A stretch of 39,328 nt of DNA, taken from NCBI GenBank assembly GCA_964610385.1, contig CAZSXW010000011.1, positions 1 to 39,328 of the forward strand. Reading direction: 5' to 3'. The position numbers were made by a program, and so were the translations under genes. The notes beneath the pieces are model-generated. The model did not search any database and had not been told where the DNA came from. It was given only the letters and a program-made list of their open reading frames with translations. Each line of letters begins with the position of its first letter. Within the stretch, counting starts at the first letter, position 1. Source of the DNA: CAZBSE01 sp964610385. Lineage in GTDB: Bacteria > Actinomycetota > Humimicrobiia > Humimicrobiales > Humimicrobiaceae. Shown in pieces: positions 25,360-33,101 of the stretch.

Positions 25360-26979
25360 TCAATACTGATTAATATCAAGTAAATTTCTTGATATACCGT
25401 ATAAAAGGTCTCCTATTCTTTCAAGGTGCAGGACAATATCTGAAAATACGACACCAGACAATGGCATACATTCGCCTTTTTGAAGCCTTATCAGATGACT
25501 TATTCTTATTTCTTTTACCATCGAATCTATTTCAGATTCAATTTTTTTACACTCCTTAAACCGTTTTGGATTATTGGCTTCTATGCCCGATATCACTGTG
25601 TTATAAAGGTCGTTGACTTTATTATATACCATATCAAGTTCACGAGTAGCGACTTTAGTAAAGATCATTTTGTTTTCTTCCTTTACAAGCATTAGATATA
25701 GAATGCTTTCAGAATGATCACCTGCTCTTTCCGCATCATAAGCTATATGGAAAAGATTTGTCAATTTATTGGAAAGTGTTCGGCCTAATGATTGCTGGGA
25801 GATTTTGGTTAGATATCTTATTATATCTTCTGTGATGCTGTCTACAGCTGATTCTCTATCAAGTAACTTCTTTTCTATAATAATATTTTTTTTATACAAT
25901 CTTTCAAATGCCAGTTCCATCATGGTCTGTGTGATTTTGGTTACCCTTAATAGTTCCTTTTTTGCCTGTTCCAGCGAGAGTGAGGGAGTTTGGATCAATC
26001 TTTTGTCAAGATAAAGCGCATTTTTATGCACTGTTATATCTTTTCCCGGGAATAGTTTTGTGACTATCTTTTCAAATAGTCCAATCATTGGAAAAAGTAT
26101 TATAGTTGTTGCTACGTTGAAGACAGTATGAATATTTGCTATCTGGTGAGGGATACTTTTTCCAGTCAAACTTACTATTATAGGCTGAAGTTTAAAACCA
26201 TATAATAATATCACAAAAAATATGGTGCCAAAAATATTAAAAATCAAATGTGAAAAGGCAGTTCTTTTAGCGGTAATTGTTGTACCGATACTTGATATTA
26301 AAGCAGTGGAACAGGTTCCGATATTATCTCCTATCAAAATAGGGATGGCAGCTTCTATAGGAAGAAGCCCCTGGGTACCAAGGGCTATAAGAAGCCCTAT
26401 TGTGGCGGAGCTGCTCTGCAGCAAGACAGTAAGTCCCAGGCCAGCTAAGATCCCATAGAATGGATTGCTGCTGAAAACTAAGAGGAAATTTTTAAAGACT
26501 TCGTTTTCCTTTAATGGTTCAAGTGCGCCTTTCATCACAGTCATCCCAAGAAAAATAAGCCCAAGTCCAATTATAGTCATACCAATGTTTTTGTATCTTC
26601 TCCTCTTGCTTAAAAAATGTAATAAGAATCCTATGATGATCAAAGGGAATGCCAGGATGTCTATTTTAAAAGACACGATCTGGGCGGTAATTGTTGTACC
26701 AATGTTTGCGCCCATTATTATTCCTATTGCCTGCCTTAGAGTTATAAGGCCGGCATTTACGAAACCCACTGTCATTACAGATGTTGCGCTGCTGCTTTGG
26801 ATCAGCATAGTTGTAAAAAGACCAACCAGTACAGTGGACCACGATCTTTTAGTTAGGGTATTTACTACTGTTTTTAGTTTATTTGATGTGACTTTCTGAA
26901 GACTATTGCTGAGTCTGCTTATACCGAAAATAAAAAGGGCTAACCCTCCAAGTACTTCTATTACTAATTTGGTATACAT
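25360..26979 (-). CDS. Na/Pi cotransporter family protein with PhoU-like C-terminus
   Basis: A 539-aa sodium-phosphate symporter of the NptA/YjbB type. The two inverted Na/Pi repeats carry the diagnostic QSSSAT motifs at 61-66 and about 188-193, each followed by the GANIGTT / GDNIGTC loop. Eight or so membrane segments extend to about residue 310. The C-terminal 200 residues form a PhoU-like helical domain (AYDAERAGDHSESI; FSDIVLHLERIGDLLYGI). The downstream phoU gene strengthens the role in phosphate import or export. No SD is visible before the ATG, which starts directly with the first hydrophobic segment. Confidence 0.9.
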   Translation of the reverse strand: MYTKLVIEVLGGLALFIFGISRLSNSLQKVTSNKLKTVVNTLTKRSWSTVLVGLFTTMLIQSSSATSVMTVGFVNAGLITLRQAIGIIMGANIGTTITAQIVSFKIDILAFPLIIIGFLLHFLSKRRRYKNIGMTIIGLGLIFLGMTVMKGALEPLKENEVFKNFLLVFSSNPFYGILAGLGLTVLLQSSSATIGLLIALGTQGLLPIEAAIPILIGDNIGTCSTALISSIGTTITAKRTAFSHLIFNIFGTIFFVILLYGFKLQPIIVSLTGKSIPHQIANIHTVFNVATTIILFPMIGLFEKIVTKLFPGKDITVHKNALYLDKRLIQTPSLSLEQAKKELLRVTKITQTMMELAFERLYKKNIIIEKKLLDRESAVDSITEDIIRYLTKISQQSLGRTLSNKLTNLFHIAYDAERAGDHSESILYLMLVKEENKMIFTKVATRELDMVYNKVNDLYNTVISGIEANNPKRFKECKKIESEIDSMVKEIRISHLIRLQKGECMPLSGVVFSDIVLHLERIGDLLYGISRNLLDINQY

Positions 26980-27057
26980 AAAAAAGGCAAATTGAAATTT
27001 TAATAGTCCATGCTGATTATAATAAAATATAGTAGATTATTGAATAGGAAAATTTAT

Positions 27058-27819
27058 TCAGTTGGTAAATATGATGGTGACGATCCTTGTGTCTCCTCTG
27101 TCCATAACGCTTATCCCGAGCTTCCTGTAATAGGGACTGTAAATGTTTGCTCTGTGGACTTCGATATTCAACCAGGCGTACATCACAGCTTCGGGAGATC
27201 CCAGTGACGCAGGAGAGCATTTGTAAATGTTTTCGCCGCCGTAAGCAAAAACCACTCCATTCTCTCTAAGGATATCAAATACAACTTTACCGTCAGGCGT
27301 ATGGTGTTCGAAGTAATTTCTGTTATACATGTCTGCATTTCTCATGCAGGCGATATTTGTCAAAGCCTGATCGGTATTTAATATCGGAATGCCATTTTTT
27401 ATCCTTATATCATTGATAAGCTGGAGTAGTCTGGCTTCAATGTAATTCAGATTCTGTACCTGACTTACCTCTGTGGAAGAATTGGTCTGTTCCTGGGTAG
27501 ATTCGGATGTATTTTGCTGAATCTTCGTATCTTTTTTAAAATTTTGGATTTCTTTATTTTTTTGAGCCAGATCATTTAAAGACTCGATTAAAAGGAGATT
27601 TATTTCTTCGGCGCTGATTTGGCTGCTTTCAATAGTTTCGGATTTTAAAGCAATCGTATCGGGCTGATTTATGTTCTTTTTACTTTCAAGAACCGAATAA
27701 GAACTCTTGTTAAGAATAGGTGAACCAAAACTATATATATCATTTGATTGGATAAATGATACTATTCCGTAAGCGATTCCTGCTATGAGCAGTGGTACTA
27801 TGATGATAGCAGCAAACAC
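27058..27819 (-). CDS. CAP/SCP-domain exported protein
   Basis: A membrane-anchored or secreted protein: hydrophobic helix at the N-terminus, a Gln/Ser/Thr-rich linker (about 40-125) and a C-terminal CAP (SCP/PR1) domain with LLQLINDIRIKNG, the cavity residues in YFEHHTPDG, GGENIY and NIEVHRANI, and an IVTIIFTN end strand. Bacterial members are secreted with mostly unknown roles. The standard start is GTG at 27819. However, AGGAG at 27852-27856 points to an in-frame ATA at 27846 that would add MPRSSINKA, supplying the positive charges a signal anchor needs. I think the protein probably begins there. Confidence 0.85.
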   Translation of the reverse strand: MFAAIIIVPLLIAGIAYGIVSFIQSNDIYSFGSPILNKSSYSVLESKKNINQPDTIALKSETIESSQISAEEINLLLIESLNDLAQKNKEIQNFKKDTKIQQNTSESTQEQTNSSTEVSQVQNLNYIEARLLQLINDIRIKNGIPILNTDQALTNIACMRNADMYNRNYFEHHTPDGKVVFDILRENGVVFAYGGENIYKCSPASLGSPEAVMYAWLNIEVHRANIYSPYYRKLGISVMDRGDTRIVTIIFTN

Positions 27820-27944
27820 TGCTTTGTTTATACTTGATCTGGGTATGATTACTCCTATTTAATATCTTTACCGAATCAGGAAAATTTTAACAAAAAAGCC
27901 GCTAAAAAAGAATAGTAAGATGTGTATATATTTTTTTAAAGTTA

Positions 27945-28427
27945 CTAAATAAAAAACTGTACATCGGATTTTTGAGCCTGTTCGATGAAGAATCCTACTC
28001 CTACACAGGAATTTATTTCAGGAATCATCTTTTCTCTGGGAATTTCCAGTACTTCCATACTCATCTGGCATCCGTATAGTTTTACTCCCAGATCTATAGC
28101 CATCTTTCTTAGTTCGGGTAGAGTATAAACTTTTTTTGCCCTCATCATCTTCCCAAACATCCAGCGGCCCAGACCACCAAAGCTGTATTTACTGGGTGAA
28201 GCTTTGCTTATATCGCCTCTTTCCATGATGCCCATCATTTTACCTAAAAAACTTTTACCGGTCAGAACTCTTTTCTTTAAAGCCCTGAGTCCCCAAAAAG
28301 TAAAGAACATTGACACTTCCATACCGGAGGCCGCTGCTCCTGTTGCCATGATAAAAGCAGCCATCAACCTATCAAGATCACCACTGAAGATTACCATTGC
28401 AAGTTTTTTCTTTTTTTTAACGGACAT
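27945..28427 (-). CDS. DsrE/DsrF-like family protein
   Basis: A 160-aa protein of the DsrE/F/H-like (peroxiredoxin-like DsrE2) group. It has LAMVIFSGDLDRLMAAFIMA at about 9-28, GMEVSMFFTFWGL at about 35-47, and the redox/sulfur-carrier cysteine context GVKLYGCQMSMEV near 113-125, with another Cys in NSCVGV. Such proteins shuttle sulfane sulfur. GGGAGG before the ATG is a strong SD. Directly upstream on the same strand is the C-terminal half of an ArsR-family regulator, a common partner of such genes. Confidence 0.85.
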   Translation of the reverse strand: MSVKKKKKLAMVIFSGDLDRLMAAFIMATGAAASGMEVSMFFTFWGLRALKKRVLTGKSFLGKMMGIMERGDISKASPSKYSFGGLGRWMFGKMMRAKKVYTLPELRKMAIDLGVKLYGCQMSMEVLEIPREKMIPEINSCVGVGFFIEQAQKSDVQFFI

Positions 28428-28445
28428 TATATTGATCCTCCCAGG

Positions 28446-28646
28446 TTATTTTTTATATTTAAGTACATCCGTTACGGTTTTGTTCCTGGACTGTATTGTT
28501 TCTTTTAATATCTCACTTATAAGATCATATGCTTTTATGATTTTAGGATTTGTTATTGAATAATGAATGTTATTACCCTCTCTTCTTACCTTTACGACAC
28601 CTTTTATCCTTAATATAATACTATCAATTAAAATATTATATATATT
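28446..28646 (-). pseudogene. C-terminal remnant of an ArsR-family regulator
   Basis: A stop-bounded frame of 66 codons without a standard start codon. From about its twelfth residue it matches the wing and last helix of ArsR/SmtB repressors: LRIKGVVKVRREGNNIHYSI followed by TNPKIIKAYDLISEILKE. The DNA-recognition helix that should precede it is missing, and a TAG stands upstream with nothing ArsR-like in the other frames. It lies just before the DsrE gene, which it may once have regulated. Confidence 0.6.
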
Positions 28647-28737
28647 CTAATATTGCAATATTTATAAATCGTAAGATATTAAGAAGACAGCAGAGGGAAG
28701 CATAATTGAAATTTTCGATTATCTTATATTATTAAAG

Positions 28738-29388
28738 TTAGATTAAAGCTTCAATAATAAAACGTATTCCAAAGTAAAATAGAAATAGACTGCAGGCAGC
28801 CAGGATCCCGTTATATATTTTCTGATTGAAGAACTTACGGCCGGTGTTTATTAAAAATCCGATAAATAAATACCAGATAAAATCTGCGCTGATATGACCT
28901 AAATAAAAAGAGGAAATCCCCGGGATGTTGAACTCTACACTTTTTATAATAAAAGCTGCTCCTATTGTTATCCACCAGATGTACCAGTATGGGTTCATTA
29001 GGCTGATCAGGATACCTTTGATTATTACTATACCGGTTGATTTTCCGGTGATTGTCCTCTTTTTTACTATGGATTTGAAATCGATGATATATTTCTTCCT
29101 GAAGATTGAGATTATGATATCGACCCCTAGATACAGCAGGAACAGACCTCCAAGTATTCCGATTATTTTCACGATGAGAGGATTTTCAAGATACTTAAGC
29201 ACTCCAAGGAAAAAACTTATCACTACAATCAGCTCAAGCAAAGAGTGTCCTACAACAATGAAAAAAGAAGTCCAGAAACCTTTTTTGGCAACACTGCTGA
29301 CAACGAGGGTAAGCATCGGTCCCGGTGCCAGTGCTCCTGAGAAGGCTACCAGCATAGAGCCAATAAAGATTTGATAGATATTATTCAT
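28738..29388 (-). CDS. LysE/RhtB-family exporter
   Basis: A 216-aa membrane protein with about six hydrophobic segments and the family's N-terminal signature AFSGALAPGPMLTLVV at about 14-29, plus GHSLLELIVV and GGLFLLYLGVDI. LysE-type exporters release amino acids or related compounds; the substrate here is unknown. The gene is about 30 bp upstream of no obvious partner. It follows the FAH-family gene on the same strand after a 30-bp gap, so the two may be co-transcribed. No clear SD precedes the ATG. Confidence 0.83.
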   Translation of the reverse strand: MNNIYQIFIGSMLVAFSGALAPGPMLTLVVSSVAKKGFWTSFFIVVGHSLLELIVVISFFLGVLKYLENPLIVKIIGILGGLFLLYLGVDIIISIFRKKYIIDFKSIVKKRTITGKSTGIVIIKGILISLMNPYWYIWWITIGAAFIIKSVEFNIPGISSFYLGHISADFIWYLFIGFLINTGRKFFNQKIYNGILAACSLFLFYFGIRFIIEALI

Positions 29389-29418
29389 TTTTAAAAATAT
29401 AAGACGGAAGTCTTAGCT

Positions 29419-30084
29419 TTATTCTGATATGACCTTATTTTCAAGCTTTCCGATATTTTCAATTTCACAGGTTACCAGATCATCCGGGTTAAGCATTTTT
29501 TTCTCTTTCATAAAGATACCAACCCCTGCAGGTGTACCGGTTGATATAAGATCCCCGGCTTCCAGTGTGATCGACCTGGAGATATAAGATATAAGTTCAT
29601 ATACTCCGAATATCATCTCTAATGTATTTCCATTCTGCCTGAGTTCACCGTTCACGAAAGATTTGAGGTTCAGATTTTGCGGATCCTGTATTTTATCTTT
29701 GCTTATGATTGCTGGACCTATAGGCCCGAAAGTATCAAAACTTTTAGCCCTGTACCACTGATTCTCATTTTTCTGAATGTCCCGGGCGGTAATATCGTTC
29801 ATTATGGTATAACCGTATATATAATCAGATACTTTTTCGGCGGAAACATTTTTTGCCTTTTTGTCTATAATCACTGCCAGCTCGACTTCGTAGTCAAGTT
29901 CTTTAACTTCCCGGGGGTAAATTATATGATCACCATTTTTTATAATACAACTGCTGGCCTTGGAAAAAAGCACTGGTTTTGTGGGGAACCGACCGTCCTG
30001 TTCTTTTATATGTGATCTGTAGTTCATTCCAACGCAAATTATTTTACCCGGGATGTAAGTTTTAATATCGGGTTTAAAAATCAT
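29419..30084 (-). CDS. Fumarylacetoacetate hydrolase family enzyme
   Basis: A 221-aa enzyme of the FAH fold, which acts on 2-oxo acids and related acyl compounds (hydrolysis, isomerisation, decarboxylation or hydration). Metal-binding acids are visible in LDYEVELAVII (E66, E68) and NDITARD (D97), and the loop GTPAGVG near residue 190 is conserved. The length matches the short bacterial class. AGAGGAAAA precedes the ATG. It is divergent from the IclR regulator gene, so a role in the sugar-acid pathway is plausible, but the substrate is not determined by sequence. Confidence 0.87.
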   Translation of the reverse strand: MIFKPDIKTYIPGKIICVGMNYRSHIKEQDGRFPTKPVLFSKASSCIIKNGDHIIYPREVKELDYEVELAVIIDKKAKNVSAEKVSDYIYGYTIMNDITARDIQKNENQWYRAKSFDTFGPIGPAIISKDKIQDPQNLNLKSFVNGELRQNGNTLEMIFGVYELISYISRSITLEAGDLISTGTPAGVGIFMKEKKMLNPDDLVTCEIENIGKLENKVISE

Positions 30085-30204
30085 TTTTCCTCTTTGTAGT
30101 TTTTTAAGTTCTAATTAGTATTCTATTCTAATTATTATCAGCCTTTTTAGGAAGACTTTTAAGAAAATTATTTAAAATCAGGATTTGTCGTTTAAATCAA
30201 GTTC

Positions 30205-30233
30205 TTGACAAAAACAATTTGTTTTGGTATTTT
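30205..30233 (+). promoter_or_regulatory. Promoter with palindromic operator in the FAH/iclR divergent region
   Basis: TTGACA (30205-30210) and TATTTT (30228-30233) are spaced by 17 bp. Filling the spacer is the perfect palindrome AAAACAATTTGTTTT (30211-30225). A repressor bound here would block the promoter. The half-site AAACA/TGTTT resembles KdgR-type IclR operators, although the central spacing is two bases longer than in the enterobacterial consensus. Confidence 0.55.
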
Positions 30234-30278
30234 AAGTTTCACTTAATAATATCTAGTTTCATTATTTAAAACTTTTCT

Positions 30279-31028
30279 ATGGTAGAGACATTAATAAGGT
30301 TTTTTAAAATAATCGATTTATTGGAAAACAGCAGTGAACTGAGACTCAAGGATATTGCAGACAAATTAAATATAGATAAAAGCACGATCCATAGGTTTTT
30401 AAAAACATTATTAAAATATAATTTTGTCAGGATGAATCCAAGCAATAAAAAATACAGCTTAGGATTAAAATTCTTAAATATAGCTACAAAAATAATTGAT
30501 TCTATAGATATAAGAAATATTGCGCACAATCATTTGATTAAGCTTGAGGAATATTCAAACGAGACTATACATCTAACAACATTTGATGGGAAGAGGGTCG
30601 TTTATATAGATAAAATAGAGAGCATAAAGCCCATCAGGATGTATTCAAGAATCGGAAACGTTGCTCCAATTAACTGTACTGCTGCAGGTAAGGTAATCTT
30701 GGCTTTTCAAAAACAAAGTGTCATAAATAGCGTAATCAAGGACCTCGATTTTATTCCGGTTACAAAAAATACAATTACCGATAAAAAGAAGTTTATTGAA
30801 GAATTAGAAAATGTAAGAAAAAAAGGGTTCGCAGTTGATAATTCAGAGCACGAAGAAAATATTTGTTGTATTGCTGCACCGATCAGGGATTATAGCAGGG
30901 AAGTAAAATATGCTGTAAGTATATCTGCCATAAAGACCAGGATGAGTTTATCTAAACTGATTACTTTTAAAGGTATTTTAATGGATAAAGCAAGTATAAT
31001 TTCGAAAGAATTGGGATTCATTGAATAA
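30279..31028 (+). CDS. IclR-family regulator, probable uronate/KDG regulator
   Basis: A 249-aa transcription factor with an N-terminal winged helix-turn-helix (about 1-62; LKDIADKLNIDKSTIHRFLK) and a C-terminal IclR effector domain (ETIHLTTFDGKRVVYIDKIE; NCTAAGKVILAF; GFAVDNSEHEENICCIAAPI). IclR members such as KdgR sense 2-keto-3-deoxygluconate. Its place ahead of the TRAP, kduI, kduD, kdgA and kdgK genes suggests that role here. The palindrome in its own promoter suggests autoregulation. No SD is visible before the ATG, so translation may be weak. Confidence 0.85.
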   Translation: MVETLIRFFKIIDLLENSSELRLKDIADKLNIDKSTIHRFLKTLLKYNFVRMNPSNKKYSLGLKFLNIATKIIDSIDIRNIAHNHLIKLEEYSNETIHLTTFDGKRVVYIDKIESIKPIRMYSRIGNVAPINCTAAGKVILAFQKQSVINSVIKDLDFIPVTKNTITDKKKFIEELENVRKKGFAVDNSEHEENICCIAAPIRDYSREVKYAVSISAIKTRMSLSKLITFKGILMDKASIISKELGFIE

Positions 31029-31293
31029 TAATTTCTCGACCTAAGTTCTTTTTTAAAAATTAATAGAATTTTTTAATTGGCTATAAAAATACAATAAAGT
31101 GAGGTGATGAGTATTAGATAAAAAGAGATTTGTTTATGATGACTTTTATAATTTCTTTAGCAAGGCCATAACACAAACAAATCTCAAAAGAAATTTATCA
31201 GAGATAATATAAAAAGTAAAGTAACGGGGGAGGTGGTCTTTAAGAGAAGATATATTTCTTATGAGTATAACATAAGTTTCTAAAGGAAAGGAA
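31029..31293 (+). promoter_or_regulatory. Leader region of the TRAP operon with long inverted repeat
   Basis: No normal gene is present. GAGATTTGTTT (31125-31135) is repeated inverted as AAACAAATCTC (31175-31185) around 39 nt. A 32-codon stop-bounded frame (DKKRFVYDDFYNFF onwards) lies across it behind a GAGGTGATGA stretch but lacks a standard start. It may be an operator pair, an RNA structure or the remains of a small gene. Confidence 0.4.
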
Positions 31294-32409
31294 ATGAAAA
31301 TGAAGAAAACGTTATTATGGATAATAATAGTGATGATAAGTATGTCAATAGTTGTTACTTTTTCGTTAATAGGTTGTGAGAAAGCAGGAGCAGCAGAAGA
31401 AGAAGCAGTAGAAGAAGTGAAAGAGGAAGTAGAAGAAGTAACGGAAGAAGTAGAGGAAGTAGAGGAAGAAGTAGAAAAAGTAGCACCTGGAACATACACG
31501 ATGAAGATCGGGCATTCACATGGAACTGATATGCCAAGACATCTGTCTCTGTTATTTTTTGAGCAAATAGTTGAGAAAAATTCAGAGGGTGCAATAGATG
31601 TAGAGGTATATCCAGGTGGTCAGCTTGGAACCGAAGCTGAGATGACAGAATCAGTAAAGATGGGAACTCTGGAAGCAACTAGAGGAGGAAGCTTTGATAT
31701 AGTTGCAAAGAAATTAGTACTTTATCAGATGCCCTTCTTGTTTGATAATGTAGATGATTTTGTAACAATTGCAAGAGGGTCTGTCGGAGATGAAATTGCT
31801 GAGCAAGGTTTAGAAGAGGGAGTTGCTATTCTTGCAACCGGAGATGCAGGAGGATTTAGGCAGTGGACCAATAATGTAAGGCCACTTTTGACTCCGGAAG
31901 ATGTAGAAGGACTTAAGATAAGGACTCCTCCGATAGAAAGTCTTGAAAAAATTTGGGAAGCTTTAGGTGCAAATCCAGTTTCCATTGCTTATGCTGAATT
32001 ATATATGTCATTAAAGACAGGTGTTGCAGACGGACAGGAGAATCCGATTGTCAATATTTATGACAAGAAGTTCTACGAAGTTCAAAAATATATGACATAT
32101 TCCAATTATCAGATACATCCGGATCCCTTCTTCGTAAGTGCTGCCTGGTTGGATGAATTGCCTGAATATCTCTATGATATTGTTGTTGATGCAGCTAAAG
32201 AATCAATGAAATACAGCGACACCTTGATGAAGGAAAAAGAAGAAGCAGTTAGAGACACAGTAGAAGCAGGATTTGATCAAATTGACACATTAACAGCTGA
32301 TCAGAAAGCTGTATTTATTGATATGTGTGCACCTGTATATGATTACTTCATTGATGAAGGATGGATTACTCAAGAACTTTTGGATGCAGCACGAGCTGAG
32401 CTAGAATAG
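31294..32409 (+). CDS. dctP: TRAP transporter substrate-binding lipoprotein (DctP type)
   Basis: A 371-aa extracytoplasmic solute receptor. The signal ends in the lipobox LIGC. A Glu/Val spacer covers about 28-65, and the DctP fold follows: YTMKIGHSHGTDMPRHLSL, GQLGTEAEMTESVKMGTLEA (interrupted by variable residues), MPFLFDN, and the carboxylate-binding region GLKIRTPPIE with the conserved Arg. Family members bind organic acids; the operon context suggests a uronate or keto-deoxyuronate. AAAGGAAAGG precedes the ATG. A 17-bp hairpin separates it from dctQ, which could allow higher DctP levels. Confidence 0.92.
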   Translation: MKMKKTLLWIIIVMISMSIVVTFSLIGCEKAGAAEEEAVEEVKEEVEEVTEEVEEVEEEVEKVAPGTYTMKIGHSHGTDMPRHLSLLFFEQIVEKNSEGAIDVEVYPGGQLGTEAEMTESVKMGTLEATRGGSFDIVAKKLVLYQMPFLFDNVDDFVTIARGSVGDEIAEQGLEEGVAILATGDAGGFRQWTNNVRPLLTPEDVEGLKIRTPPIESLEKIWEALGANPVSIAYAELYMSLKTGVADGQENPIVNIYDKKFYEVQKYMTYSNYQIHPDPFFVSAAWLDELPEYLYDIVVDAAKESMKYSDTLMKEKEEAVRDTVEAGFDQIDTLTADQKAVFIDMCAPVYDYFIDEGWITQELLDAARAELE

Positions 32410-32476
32410 AAGATTGACAGCGCAAAGATTAACAGAGCAATATCATATAAAATGAAGATATAAGTAGGGAAGTAAA

Positions 32477-32519
32477 ATATAGGAAAGAGGAAGTGTATTT
32501 ACCTTTCTCTTTCCTATAT
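32477..32519 (+). promoter_or_regulatory. 17-bp intercistronic hairpin between dctP and dctQ
   Basis: Left arm 32477-32493 and right arm 32503-32519 pair over 17 bp with one G-U, around a 9-nt loop. No T-run follows (AAGAAGGGG), so it is not an intrinsic terminator. An mRNA-stabilising or processing element that favours dctP is the likeliest role. Confidence 0.65.
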
Positions 32520-32547
32520 AAGAAGGGGTATTTATGGGAGAAAGATA

Positions 32548-33054
32548 ATGAGAATACTTAAAAAAATTTTTAGCGGTTTATTTATCGGTCTGGACAACGG
32601 CATATTTTACTTGGATTGTACACTTATGGGTGGTGTGGCATTCTGTGTAGTAGTAACAGTGCTGCTGAGATATATTTTTAACATTGTTTTCAACTGGACA
32701 GAAGAGTTAATTGTTTTTTTATTTATTGCTTCAACTTACTTCGGTTGTATCTTAGGTATAAAAGAGGATGAACATATTAAAATATCACTATTAAAAGATA
32801 AATTACCTCCAAAAGTTAAAATAGTCTTTGATGTATTTATAGACTTGGTTATTATTACAGTTGTAACAAGTGCGGCGTATCTTAGTATAAACTGGATTGA
32901 AAAAGTAGGAAGACCAGTGACAGCAGGTCTCGCTATACCATTTGCTTATATCTATTCAATGGTACCGGTATCGTTTGCATTAATCACACTATATGAGATA
33001 AGGGAAATAGTTCTAAGAATTAATGATTTTAAAAACAGGATTAGGGAAACTTAA
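32548..33054 (+). CDS. dctQ: TRAP transporter small permease (DctQ type)
   Basis: A 168-aa membrane protein with four transmembrane segments and the DctQ hallmark NWTEELIVFLFIASTYFG at about 49-66, followed by EDEHIKISLLKDKLP. It forms the membrane complex with DctM and receives substrate from DctP, using a sodium gradient. GGGAG lies about 6 nt before the ATG. Length and order (P-Q-M) are standard. Confidence 0.9.
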   Translation: MRILKKIFSGLFIGLDNGIFYLDCTLMGGVAFCVVVTVLLRYIFNIVFNWTEELIVFLFIASTYFGCILGIKEDEHIKISLLKDKLPPKVKIVFDVFIDLVIITVVTSAAYLSINWIEKVGRPVTAGLAIPFAYIYSMVPVSFALITLYEIREIVLRINDFKNRIRET

Positions 33055-33101
33055 TAATCTTATAATATTTAAAGGGAGAACATCAGAAGGAGAATATTAA
33101 A

